Positions 25,915 through 33,857 of a DNA stretch of 64,000 bases are shown here, piece after piece. A program made the position numbers and the translations under genes. Source of the DNA: Billgrantia montanilacus. GTDB lineage: Bacteria; Pseudomonadota; Gammaproteobacteria; Pseudomonadales; Halomonadaceae. The DNA is taken from positions 310,001-374,000 of the forward strand of contig NZ_QPII01000001.1 of NCBI RefSeq assembly GCF_003336675.1. The letters run 5' to 3'. Within the stretch, counting starts at the first letter, position 1. The number at the start of each line of letters is the position of its first letter. The notes under the pieces are model-generated. The model did no database searches. It saw only the letters and a list, made by a program, of their open reading frames with translations, and was not told where the DNA came from.

Positions 25915-26427
25915 ATGATGTTGCCCCGTACTCTTCTACTCGCTACCGGCCTTTCGTTGGTATCGCTTGCGGCCTTTGCCGACCCGCTGACCGTCGAAGA
26001 CGCACAGGTTCGCGCCGTTCCGCCTGGCTCGGAAACCTCGGCAGCTTTCATGACGCTGCATAATACCGGCAACAAGGATATCACCCTGGTGGATGCCAGC
26101 TCGCCCGCCGCCGAGGTGATGGAGTTGCATAATCACGAAGATATCGATGGCGTGATGCAGATGCGCAAGGTGTCGAGCATCATCGTTCCCGCCGGTGAAA
26201 CGGTGGCGCTGGCACCCGGCGGACTGCACATGATGTTGATCGGTTTGATTTCGCCGCTGGTGGAGGGGGAGCCGGTTGAGATCGAACTCCGGTTCGAGTC
26301 GGGCACGTCCCAGCGATTCGAGGCGCCGGTTCAGCGTATCGTCGTGGACAGCGGGGGGCGGCATGGCCATGAACCTGAACCTGAACATGAACTTGAACAT
26401 GGGCACAAGCAGGAGCACGCCCACTGA
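25915..26427 (+). CDS. Periplasmic copper chaperone PCu(A)C
   Basis: A 170-residue exported protein: signal peptide ending AAFADP, then a beta-sandwich with the full copper motif H-x10-M-x21-H-x-M at His72, Met83, His105 and Met107. Members deliver Cu(I) to the CuA site of cytochrome oxidase. The last 30 residues are an unusual His/Glu tail (HGHEPEPEHELEHGHKQEHAH) that could hold extra copper or zinc. AAGGAGC precedes the start. It is divergent from the Lgt-TlpA gene; thioredoxins of that type often act with PCu(A)C in CuA assembly, so the two may cooperate. No oxidase gene is in the window. Confidence 0.9.
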   Translation: MMLPRTLLLATGLSLVSLAAFADPLTVEDAQVRAVPPGSETSAAFMTLHNTGNKDITLVDASSPAAEVMELHNHEDIDGVMQMRKVSSIIVPAGETVALAPGGLHMMLIGLISPLVEGEPVEIELRFESGTSQRFEAPVQRIVVDSGGRHGHEPEPEHELEHGHKQEHAH

Positions 26428-26571
26428 AGGATTGGTCCGCCCGGGATGTTCTGGAAAGGGCTGAGCTGTGCGGCCAGCGGGGGAGCGGGTACACTATCGT
26501 ATCAACTAGCTCACACTTTTTGACACACGAGCGACCCAGTGGTCGCCCCGCTTCGCATTCGGATCGATACC

Positions 26572-27063
26572 ATGCATTGCCCCTTCTGTGGCGCCCATGA
26601 TACCCGTGTGACCGACTCCCGCCTGGTGGCCGAGGGCGATCAGGTGCGCCGTCGCCGCCAGTGCACCGACTGCGGCGAGCGCTTCACCACCTACGAAACC
26701 GCCGAACTGGTAATGCCCAGGGTGGTCAAGGCCGATGGCTCCCGCGAAACCTTCAATGAGCAGAAACTGCGTGCGGGCATGCTGCGGGCGCTGGAGAAGC
26801 GTCCGGTCAGCGCCGAGTCCATCGAGGCCGCCGTGGAGCGGATTCGCCAGCGGCTGCGAGCCAGTGGCGAACGCGAGATCCAGGCTCGGGATATCGGCGA
26901 GGCGGTCATGCAGGCACTCAAGCGTCTCGATCAGGTTGCCTTCATTCGCTTCGCTTCCGTCTATCGCCGCTTTCAGGATATCGACGAATTTCGTGCCGAG
27001 ATCGACCGCCTGTCGCGAGAGCCCGGGTTCCCGCCGGGAACCGCCGACGATGGCGAGCGCTGA
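26572..27063 (+). CDS. nrdR: Transcriptional repressor NrdR
   Basis: A 163-residue regulator that senses dATP/ATP and represses ribonucleotide reductase genes. The N-terminal zinc ribbon has Cys3, Cys6, Cys31 and Cys34 ([12 protein letters not shown]), and the ATP-cone domain follows ([20 protein letters not shown]). The start at 26572 puts the zinc ribbon at the N terminus as in all family members; the in-frame GTG at 26539 would add eleven foreign residues. It heads the run nrdR-ribD-ribBA-ribH-nusB-thiL-pgpA, conserved in many gammaproteobacteria. Confidence 0.96.
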   Translation: MHCPFCGAHDTRVTDSRLVAEGDQVRRRRQCTDCGERFTTYETAELVMPRVVKADGSRETFNEQKLRAGMLRALEKRPVSAESIEAAVERIRQRLRASGEREIQARDIGEAVMQALKRLDQVAFIRFASVYRRFQDIDEFRAEIDRLSREPGFPPGTADDGER

Positions 27064-27095
27064 TTTCCGTTTTTCCCCTTCTGCCAGGGAGTGAT

Positions 27096-28232
27096 ATGGC
27101 CAAGACCACCGCTGCCGCCTGGATGGCTCGGGCGCTACAGCTGGCCCGCCGAGGCCTCTATACCACCGACCCCAACCCCCGCGTGGGCTGTGTCCTGGTC
27201 AAGGATGATCGCCTGGTGGGGGAGGGCTGGCACGCGCGTGCCGGCGAGCCCCATGCCGAGGTTCATGCCCTGCGGATGGCGGGCGAGACGGCTCGAGGCG
27301 CGACCGCCTATGTGACCCTGGAGCCGTGTTCCCACCAGGGGCTTACCGGTCCCTGTGCCGTGGCCTTGATCGATGCAGGCGTGAAACGGGTGGTGGTGGC
27401 CATGACCGACCCCAACCCGGAGGTGGCCGGCCGCGGCATCGCCATGCTGTGCGAGGCGGGTGTCGAGGTGGAGGTCGGGCTGCTGGAGGAAGAGGCCAGG
27501 GCGATCAACCCCGGTTTCCTGTCGCGCATGACCCGTCATCGCCCCTTTGTGCGCCTGAAGATGGCCATGAGCCTGGATGGGCGCACGGCGATGGAATCGG
27601 GCGAATCGCAGTGGATCACCGGCCCCCATGCCCGTGCGGAAGTCCAGCGACTGCGCGCTCGCTCCAGCGCGGTGGTGACCGGCGTCGATTCGGTCATCTT
27701 CGACAATTCACGCTTGACCGTGCGGGCGAGCCAACTGGGCCTGGACGATGCTGACGTCATCGCTCGGCGCCAGCCGCTGCGGGTTGTGGTCGACACCCAA
27801 CTGCGCTTGCCCCAGGCCGCAGCCTGCCTGCGAGAGCCCGGGCGCACCCTGGTAGCCACGGTGGCGGGCTACGATGGCGAGCGGCGTGCCCGCCTGGAAT
27901 CCGCCGGTGCCGAGATACTGGTGCTGCCGGCGGATGAGAACGGCCGGGTCGATCTTGTCGCCCTGCTGCATTACCTGGCCGAGCAGGAGCTGGTCAACGA
28001 GGTGCTGCTGGAAACCGGCGCTACCCTGGCCGGTGCGATGCTCGATGCCGGCCTTGTCGACGAGATGCAGCTGTTTGTGGCACCGACTCTGCTGGGTGGC
28101 GAGGCGCGGCCGCTATTCGCCTTGCCGGGACTGACCCGTATGGCCCAGCAGCGTCCTCTGGAGATTCTCGATATCCGCGCCATTGGCCGAGACTGGCGAA
28201 TCACTGCGCGGCCCGGGCGGCTTCAGGGCTGA
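27096..28232 (+). CDS. ribD: Bifunctional riboflavin deaminase/reductase RibD
   Basis: A 378-residue cytosolic enzyme for the second and third steps of riboflavin synthesis. The N-terminal deaminase domain has the zinc motif HAE (His53, Glu55) with PCSHQGLTGPC (Cys78, Cys87), and the C-terminal reductase domain has MSLDGRTAMESGESQWITG and GATLAGAMLDAGLVDEM. The motif spacing is complete and both activities should be present. It begins 32 bases after nrdR. Downstream, where riboflavin synthase (ribE) is found in related operons, there is instead a palindromic repeat. Confidence 0.96.
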   Translation: MAKTTAAAWMARALQLARRGLYTTDPNPRVGCVLVKDDRLVGEGWHARAGEPHAEVHALRMAGETARGATAYVTLEPCSHQGLTGPCAVALIDAGVKRVVVAMTDPNPEVAGRGIAMLCEAGVEVEVGLLEEEARAINPGFLSRMTRHRPFVRLKMAMSLDGRTAMESGESQWITGPHARAEVQRLRARSSAVVTGVDSVIFDNSRLTVRASQLGLDDADVIARRQPLRVVVDTQLRLPQAAACLREPGRTLVATVAGYDGERRARLESAGAEILVLPADENGRVDLVALLHYLAEQELVNEVLLETGATLAGAMLDAGLVDEMQLFVAPTLLGGEARPLFALPGLTRMAQQRPLEILDIRAIGRDWRITARPGRLQG

Positions 28233-28246
28233 GTTCATCAGGGCGC

Positions 28247-28341
28247 CGGGAACAACTCGGGGAGGAGGTCTTTTTCCAGGGATGGAAAAAGTAGCGTCCA
28301 GGGAAGGATTCACAGCGCCTCCTCACCGAGTTTTGTTCCCG
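28247..28341. repeat. Palindromic intergenic repeat, family B (95 bp), between ribD and ribBA
   Basis: Long inverted arms: CGGGAACAACTCGGGGAGG on the left, and CCTCACCGAGTTTTGTTCCCG on the right, enclosing a smaller perfect hairpin CTTTTTCC-AGGGAT-GGAAAAAG at 28270-28291. It begins 14 bases after the ribD stop. The 316-bp gap (28233-28548) contains this element and then a 200-bp leader without the conserved FMN riboswitch sequence; short repeats of the type ACGTACTTTGGCAACGTGC lie near 28470. I recall similar elements as common intergenic repeats in Halomonas, which a genome search would settle. Confidence 0.7.
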
Positions 28342-28548
28342 GGACAGCCCGCTCGCTACAGGAGTTAGCGCCGAACCAAGGGTGCTCACTACTGGCGCCC
28401 GACGCCGAGCCAAGGTACCCTGACGCCCATTCGAGGCGGGGCATAGAACTTTAGTAACCTACTTTCATAACGTACTTTGGCAACGTGCTTTGGCAACGTC
28501 CCTGTTGCAGTGCCGCGACGCCTTTTCGCTGAATCATTCGGAGATTCC

Positions 28549-29706
28549 ATGGTGCAATCTTCCCAAGGGGGCCTGGCTCCCATCGAAGACCTGATAGAGG
28601 ACATTCGTCAGGGCAAGATGGTGATCCTCATGGATGATGAGGATCGTGAGAACGAGGGTGACATCATCATGGCCGCCGAGAAGGTGGGGGCCGAGCACAT
28701 CAATTTCATGGCACGCCATGCCCGCGGCCTGATCTGCATGCCGATGACGCGCGAGCGCTGCGAGCGCCTCAAGCTGCCGCTGATGGTAAGCGACAACGGG
28801 TCGGGCTTCGGCACCAAGTTCACCCTCTCCATCGAGGCCGCCGAGGGGGTCACGACGGGCATTTCCGCCGCCGACCGGGCACGCACCGTGCAGGCGGCAG
28901 CGGCGCGCAACGCCCGGGCCGAGGATATCGTCCAACCCGGTCACATCTTTCCGCTGATGGCCGAGCCAGGTGGCGTGTTGCGTCGTGCCGGACATACCGA
29001 GGCGGCCTGCGACCTGGCAGCATTGGCTGGCTGTGATCCCAGCGGTGTGATCTGCGAAGTCATGAACGACGATGGCAGCATGGCCCGTCGTTCCGAGCTC
29101 GAGCAGTTCGCCGCTGAGCACGGTTTGAAGATGGGTACCATCGCCGACCTGATTCACTATCGCATCCATAATGAGCAGACAGTGGAGCCGGTTGAGTCGA
29201 CCCCGGTCAACACGGCCGTGGGCGAGTTGACGCTGCATGTCTTCCGCGATCGTATTCAGGGGGCGCATCACGTGGCGCTGGTCAAGGGCAACCCCACCCC
29301 CGAATCGCTGACCACTGTGCGAGTCCATCTGGCCGATACCATGCGGGACCTGCTCGGCTTGCAGAAGGGTGAAGGCACAAACTGGACCACCCACAGTGCA
29401 CTGGAGGAAGTGGCCCGCGTCGACCAGGGTGTCTTCGTCCTGCTCGACGATGGACGGCCGCATCAAGACTTTCGAGACCAGCTCGAGGTATTCCTGGAGC
29501 GTCGTCGTCTGCCTCGTACCAGCGATTCGGATGGTGCCGGCAACTACCTCACCATTGGCACGGGTTCCCAGATCCTGCGCCACCTCGGGGTGGGGAAGAT
29601 GCGGTTGCTCAGCTCGCCGTGGAAGTTCTCCGCCCTGTCTGGCTTCGATCTCGAAGTGGTCGAGCTGATTGCGCCGGGCGACAGTGAGGCCGATGCCGAG
29701 ACCTGA
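28549..29706 (+). CDS. ribBA: DHBP synthase with degenerate GTP cyclohydrolase II domain (RibBA-like)
   Basis: A 385-residue protein. The N-terminal 200 residues are a 3,4-dihydroxy-2-butanone-4-phosphate synthase with [26 protein letters not shown] and [12 protein letters not shown]. The C-terminal half resembles GTP cyclohydrolase II ([12 protein letters not shown]) but lacks the three zinc cysteines that should follow (E/ECLTGDxxxxxRCDCG); instead it reads [17 protein letters not shown]. It is therefore expected to be RibB only, as in other proteobacterial RibBX proteins, with a separate ribA needed elsewhere. Start at 28549 has GGAG at spacing six. It is followed by ribH after 100 bases. 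Confidence 0.92.
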   Translation: MVQSSQGGLAPIEDLIEDIRQGKMVILMDDEDRENEGDIIMAAEKVGAEHINFMARHARGLICMPMTRERCERLKLPLMVSDNGSGFGTKFTLSIEAAEGVTTGISAADRARTVQAAAARNARAEDIVQPGHIFPLMAEPGGVLRRAGHTEAACDLAALAGCDPSGVICEVMNDDGSMARRSELEQFAAEHGLKMGTIADLIHYRIHNEQTVEPVESTPVNTAVGELTLHVFRDRIQGAHHVALVKGNPTPESLTTVRVHLADTMRDLLGLQKGEGTNWTTHSALEEVARVDQGVFVLLDDGRPHQDFRDQLEVFLERRRLPRTSDSDGAGNYLTIGTGSQILRHLGVGKMRLLSSPWKFSALSGFDLEVVELIAPGDSEADAET

Positions 29707-29806
29707 GACGGCCGCCGTCTGGCGCTAAGATGAAAGTCTGCCCACCCTCGGGTGCGCCCAGTGGATTCAGCAGGATCTAAAACCGAATTTCAGCAGGATT
29801 AATCCG

Positions 29807-30301
29807 ATGCATACCTTGTCTCAGTTGGAAGGCAACTTCGTCGATGTCGACGGTCGCTATGTGATCGTGGTGGGGCGTTTCAACCATCATGTGGTCGACA
29901 GCCTGGTAGAGGGCGCCGTGGATATCCTGATGCGCCACGGCGTGGATGCCGACCACATCGATATCGTCCATGTGCCGGGTGCCTGGGAGCTGCCGCTGGC
30001 AGTGAAGCGGGCCCTGCAGGTAGCCAAGCCCGATGCGGTGATCGCACTCGGTGCAGTGATTCGTGGCGGTACGCCGCACTTCGAATATGTGGCGGGGGGC
30101 TGCAATTCGGCACTCGGCAGCCTGCAGCTGGAGTTCGATACACCGATATCCAACGGGGTGCTGACCGTCAACTCCATCGAGCAGGCCATCGAGCGTTCCG
30201 GCACCAAGGCCGGTAACAAGGGCGCCGAGGCGGCCATGGCGGCCATGGAGATGGTGTCGCTGCTGCGCGGCTTCGGTGATGTCGGAGAAAATCATGAGTG
30301 A
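29807..30301 (+). CDS. ribH: 6,7-dimethyl-8-ribityllumazine synthase
   Basis: A 164-residue cytosolic enzyme that condenses the ribityl pyrimidine with dihydroxybutanone phosphate to lumazine. Visible family segments are [55 protein letters not shown] and the C-terminal [19 protein letters not shown]. The phenylalanine in GRFN and the His in GGTPHFEYV are expected substrate residues. Upstream lies a pair of TTCAGCAGGAT repeats at 29766 and 29790, the second acting as ribosome binding region. Its stop overlaps the nusB start. Confidence 0.96.
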   Translation: MHTLSQLEGNFVDVDGRYVIVVGRFNHHVVDSLVEGAVDILMRHGVDADHIDIVHVPGAWELPLAVKRALQVAKPDAVIALGAVIRGGTPHFEYVAGGCNSALGSLQLEFDTPISNGVLTVNSIEQAIERSGTKAGNKGAEAAMAAMEMVSLLRGFGDVGENHE

Positions 30302-30800
30302 ACCACGCCCCAAGCGCGCCCCGTCGACGGGCCAGCAGGCGAGGCGTGCTGCCCGCGAGCTGGCCATCCAGGGGCTCTATCAGTGGCACATGACAGGCAA
30401 GTCCATCTCGGCGGTGGAATCGGAGTTCCGTAGCCAGTTGCCCGACGAGGACATGGAGGACCATGAAAACTGGGCCAAGGTGATGGAGATCGCCGACCTG
30501 GCGCTCTTTCATGACCTGCTGCATAACGTCGCTCGCTATCGCGGCGACCTGGATGCCGCTATCGGGCCGTTGCTCGACCGGCGTATCGAGGAGTTGGATC
30601 CCATCGAGCTGACCATCCTGCGGCTCGGAGCCTACGAGCTGTCGCATCGGCTGGATGTCCCCTACCGGGCGGTGATCAACGAGGGGGTCGAACTGGCCAA
30701 GTCCTTCGGTGCCACCGACGGCCACAAGTACGTCAACGGTATCCTCGACAAGCTTGCCTCACGGTTGCGTAGCGCCGAGGTCAGCGCGCGTCGCCGCTGA
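30294..30800 (+). CDS. nusB: Transcription antitermination factor NusB
   Basis: A 168-residue RNA-binding protein that with NusE recognises boxA in rRNA leaders. [23 protein letters not shown] and [55 protein letters not shown] are the conserved helices. The start at 30294 overlaps the ribH stop by eight bases with GGAG seven bases upstream. The N-terminal extension of basic and proline residues ([11 protein letters not shown]) is ordinary for the family. ribH-nusB adjacency is conserved widely. Confidence 0.96.
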   Translation: MSEPRPKRAPSTGQQARRAARELAIQGLYQWHMTGKSISAVESEFRSQLPDEDMEDHENWAKVMEIADLALFHDLLHNVARYRGDLDAAIGPLLDRRIEELDPIELTILRLGAYELSHRLDVPYRAVINEGVELAKSFGATDGHKYVNGILDKLASRLRSAEVSARRR

Positions 30801-30809
30801 AGGTATCCA

Positions 30810-31778
30810 GTGACCAGTGAATTCGAGCTGATCGCCCGTTACTTTACTCCGGCCGCCCCAGGCTCACGGGCCGGTGTGGCCTTGGGCGTGGGCGATGACT
30901 GTGCGTTGCTGGTGCCACGGCGTGGGTCACGGCTGGCTGTCAGCGTCGATACGTCGGTTGCTGAAGTGCACTTTCCCACGGCTGCCCCGGCCGAGTCGAT
31001 CGGCCACCGGGCGCTGGCGGTCAGTCTCAGCGACCTGGCTGCCATGGGGGCCGAGGCCCGCTGGTGCCTGATGGCATTGGCGATGACCGATGCCGATGAC
31101 ACCTGGCTGTCCAACTTCGCCCGCGGCTTTCATGGTCTCTGTGAGGCCTCCGGTACGAGCCTGGTTGGCGGTGACGTGACCCGGGGGGAGCTGGCGATCG
31201 GGGTAACGGTCATGGGCGAGGTGCCCGAAGGGCAGGCCCTGACCCGTGGCGGATCGAGACCCGGCGACGTTCTGGCGGTGACCGGGGCCCTGGGAGGAGG
31301 CGCCGGTGGCCTGGCGCTATGGCAGCGGGGCGAGAAGGATCTGGAGCATCCCCTGCTGGTGCGCTACCTTCGCCCCCAGCCTCGCCTGGGCGCGGGCCAG
31401 GCGTTGCGTGGCCTGGCCACTGCGGCCATCGATATTTCCGATGGACTGCTGGCCGATCTGGGCCATGTGCTGGCCGCTTCCGGGGTGGGCGCGAGGGTCG
31501 ATGTGGAGGCGCTGCCCCTGGCAGAAGGGCTGCTCCATGCCTTGGGCCCTGAGCGGGCCCAACAGGCGGCACTGGGTGGCGGCGATGACTACGAGTTGCT
31601 GGTCAGCCTGCCCGCCGACGCCTTGGAGGAGGCCACTCGTCGCCTGGACGGGCTTGGGCTGGCCCTGACACCGATCGGAACGATCACGGCCGAACCTGGC
31701 CTCTCCGGGGTGGCCGACACGGCACTCGTTGGCTGGCAACACTTCGGGGCAGCGGACGTGAAGAGAGGCGCCACATGA
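30810..31778 (+). CDS. thiL: Thiamine-monophosphate kinase
   Basis: A 322-residue cytosolic enzyme phosphorylating thiamine monophosphate to the cofactor diphosphate. Segments GVGDDCALL, SVDTSVAEVHFP, RALAVSLSDLAAMGAEARW, GGDVTRGELAIGVTVMG, AIDISDGLLADLGH and GGGDDYELL are the ATP-Mg sites of the AIR synthase-like fold. The start is GTG with AAGGT a few bases upstream. In an operon: nine bases after nusB and overlapping pgpA (ATGA). Confidence 0.95.
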   Translation: MTSEFELIARYFTPAAPGSRAGVALGVGDDCALLVPRRGSRLAVSVDTSVAEVHFPTAAPAESIGHRALAVSLSDLAAMGAEARWCLMALAMTDADDTWLSNFARGFHGLCEASGTSLVGGDVTRGELAIGVTVMGEVPEGQALTRGGSRPGDVLAVTGALGGGAGGLALWQRGEKDLEHPLLVRYLRPQPRLGAGQALRGLATAAIDISDGLLADLGHVLAASGVGARVDVEALPLAEGLLHALGPERAQQAALGGGDDYELLVSLPADALEEATRRLDGLGLALTPIGTITAEPGLSGVADTALVGWQHFGAADVKRGAT

Positions 31779-32248
31779 ATCGCGCTCCCCAGAGCGTCTG
31801 GCGGCGCCCCGTTCATTTCTTTGCCTTTGGCCTCGGCAGCGGGGCCGTGCCCTGGGCCCCTGGCACCTTCGGTACCCTGGCGGCCATTCCGTTCTACTGG
31901 CTGATGTCCGAGCTGCCATTGAACTGGTATCTGATGTTGGTGACGGTCTCCTTCGTCGCGGGCATCTGGCTGTGTGACAAGACCTCACGCGACCTCGGCG
32001 TTCACGACCACTCCGGCATCGTCTGGGACGAATTCGTCGGCTACTGGATCACCATGGCCGCGGTGCCCTTCTCATGGGAAGCGGCGCTCTGGGGGTTCAT
32101 CCTGTTTCGCATCTTCGACGTCTTCAAGCCGTGGCCCATTCGCTGGGCGGACCGTCGTGTTGCGGGGGGGTTCGGCATCATGATCGATGATGTCCTGGCC
32201 GGAATCTACGCCTGGAGCACCATGCACCTATGGCTTTGGTTACACTGA
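31775..32248 (+). CDS. pgpA: Phosphatidylglycerophosphatase A
   Basis: A 157-residue inner-membrane enzyme dephosphorylating phosphatidylglycerophosphate to phosphatidylglycerol. GSGAVPWAPGTFGTLAAIPFYWL, HDHSGIVWDEFVGYWITM and FRIFDVFKPWPIRWADRRVAGGFGIMIDDVLAGIYA are family motifs with the acidic residues that bind metal. About four membrane segments. Coupled to thiL by ATGA and last gene of the nrdR-pgpA run; a 12-bp tandem repeat follows immediately. Confidence 0.96.
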   Translation: MNRAPQSVWRRPVHFFAFGLGSGAVPWAPGTFGTLAAIPFYWLMSELPLNWYLMLVTVSFVAGIWLCDKTSRDLGVHDHSGIVWDEFVGYWITMAAVPFSWEAALWGFILFRIFDVFKPWPIRWADRRVAGGFGIMIDDVLAGIYAWSTMHLWLWLH

Positions 32249-32260
32249 GTTACTGGTGAT

Positions 32261-32400
32261 GCGATAGTTGGTGAGAAAGTTGGTGAGAAAGTTGGTGAGA
32301 AAGTTTCCGCGATAATTGGCGCGATAATTGGCGCGATAGCGGGTGCGGTAGTTGATGTAATGCCGTTGTGATAGCCGGTGTAATCGTTGATGCGATAGTC
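32261..32400. repeat. Degenerate 12-bp tandem repeat between pgpA and the DUF945 gene
   Basis: Eight clear units run from 32261 to 32356 with consensus GCGATAGTTGGT: GCGATAGTTGGT, GAGAAAGTTGGT (twice), GAGAAAGTTTCC, GCGATAATTGGC (twice), GCGATAGCGGGT and GCGGTAGTTGAT. Two to three decayed units continue to about 32400. The array starts 12 bases after pgpA and ends just before the ribosome binding site of the next gene. Neither strand encodes a plausible protein. Confidence 0.85.
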
Positions 32401-32425
32401 AAGGAAACGACAAGGAGGCGGAGCT

Positions 32426-33664
32426 GTGCGCAAGGAACGTCTCATCGTCCCGCTGCTGGTGCTGCTATTGCTGGCCTGGCTGGCAGGACAGGCCATTTCC
32501 AGCTATTTCTTCGAACGTGAAATGGTACGAACGCTCGATGATCTCGAGGCCAGGGGAGAGCTGGTCGTGACGCGCTCGGAGGTAGAGCAGGGCTGGTGGT
32601 CCTCGACCGGACGCATTCACCTGGCGCCGCTGCTGGGGGACGTATGGCAGCTGGAGTTCACCTACAGGGCGCGGCACGGCGTACTCAATACGCACTTGAA
32701 CGGTGAGGCGATGCTGCGCCATGGCCCGGATGCCGCACAGTTGTTCGGTGATCTCATGGCCTCGTCGCCCCCGCTCTGGCAGGCTAGCTACCACACCTTG
32801 ACCGGCACTCTGGAAGGCGGGCTGCGTCTCTCGCCCTTGCGAATCACCCAGCAGGATCGCGAACTGGTGTTCGATGGCGGCCGGCTCCATGTCAGCGGTG
32901 AGCAGGGCGACTGGCGTCTCCGAGCGCATCTCGATGCCTGGCGGTTGACCGACGGGGTCGCCAGCCTGTCCATCGGTCCCTCCACGCTGAACAGCCATTA
33001 CGCCTATACCGAAGATGCCCATGCCTTCACCCAGGAGGACCGGCTTCAGGTCGAATCGATGGCCTGGCGCCAGCCTGAGTTGAGCCTGGATGCCAGCAAT
33101 CTCAGGGTCACCAATCGCACGGCCCTGGATGAGCGGGAGCTGAGGATGCAGCTCGATATCGACCTGGGCGAGGTACAGACGGCCGGCCAGGTGCTGCTCA
33201 CCGGCGAGCTGGCACTCGAGCTGTCGCGCCTGAATGCCGATGCCCTCCGGGCCAGCATGTCGCGGCTACGAGAGCTGGCGGCCAGTGGTCATCATCAACT
33301 CGATCGTCGCGAGCTGTTGGCACAGCTCGAGCCGCACATGCTTCAGGTCCTGCAGGATTCGCCACGCCTCGACCTGCTGAACCTCCAGTTGGATAGCCCC
33401 ATGATGGGGCTGTCGGCACACGTCGATGGCTCGCTGTTCTTCGACGGGCGCCGTCTCGACGAGCTGAGACTGGTCGACATCGACGACCCCGACATGCGGG
33501 AGCGTTGGCGGCGTCGGCTCGACGGCGATTTCACCTGGTACGACCTGCCTACCGTGGCGGCCCTGTGGCTTGGCTTGCCACTGGACACCCGCACCCTGGA
33601 AGTCGACGTGGGGCGAGGACAGGTGCGCGTCAACAGCCGCTCCTTGCCTCAGCTGTGGCGCTGA
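32426..33664 (+). CDS. DUF945 (YdgA-like) membrane-anchored protein
   Basis: A 412-residue protein with an uncleaved N-terminal anchor (LIVPLLVLLLLAWLAGQAIS) and a large periplasmic part. The opening VTRSEVEQGWWSSTGRIHL is the hallmark of the DUF945/YdgA family, followed by strand-rich sequence and conserved phrases such as LQLDSPMMGLSAHVDGSLF. E. coli YdgA is an inner-membrane protein of unknown function. The GTG start has AAGGAGG at spacing seven. It may be co-transcribed with pgpA across the tandem repeat. Confidence 0.82.
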   Translation: MRKERLIVPLLVLLLLAWLAGQAISSYFFEREMVRTLDDLEARGELVVTRSEVEQGWWSSTGRIHLAPLLGDVWQLEFTYRARHGVLNTHLNGEAMLRHGPDAAQLFGDLMASSPPLWQASYHTLTGTLEGGLRLSPLRITQQDRELVFDGGRLHVSGEQGDWRLRAHLDAWRLTDGVASLSIGPSTLNSHYAYTEDAHAFTQEDRLQVESMAWRQPELSLDASNLRVTNRTALDERELRMQLDIDLGEVQTAGQVLLTGELALELSRLNADALRASMSRLRELAASGHHQLDRRELLAQLEPHMLQVLQDSPRLDLLNLQLDSPMMGLSAHVDGSLFFDGRRLDELRLVDIDDPDMRERWRRRLDGDFTWYDLPTVAALWLGLPLDTRTLEVDVGRGQVRVNSRSLPQLWR

Positions 33665-33786
33665 ACCAGTTCGGCCTATTGTGCTTGCCCGTTTCGCTTC
33701 CCTGCCTGTCTTTGCTCCCGTCACGATTTCACGCCACCTTGAACACGACACATTCAACACGCCACCTGGAAATAGTGGGTCAATGA

Positions 33787-33815
33787 CTTGAAGTTGCCCG
33801 GTTGCGCCCGCATTC
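33787..33815 (+). promoter_or_regulatory. Candidate heat-shock (sigma-32) promoter of lon
   Basis: CTTGAA at 33787, then 15 bases, then CCGCATTC at 33808, close to the sigma-32 consensus CTTGAA-N13/15-CCCCATNT. It is 43 bases before the lon start. lon is a classical sigma-32 gene in E. coli. The match is by eye only. Confidence 0.45.
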
Positions 33816-33857
33816 CTCAGGTCAGACTCCGGCACCCAGCTTCAGGAAGAGGTTTCG

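Noticed and set aside
28342..28548. Possible FMN riboswitch before ribBA
   Set aside because: The conserved AGGGCGGGGTGAAA-type and CCCACCGGCGGTAA-type sequences of the RFN element are absent.
32261..32400. CRISPR array
   Set aside because: The units are only 12 bases long and contiguous, with no spacers.
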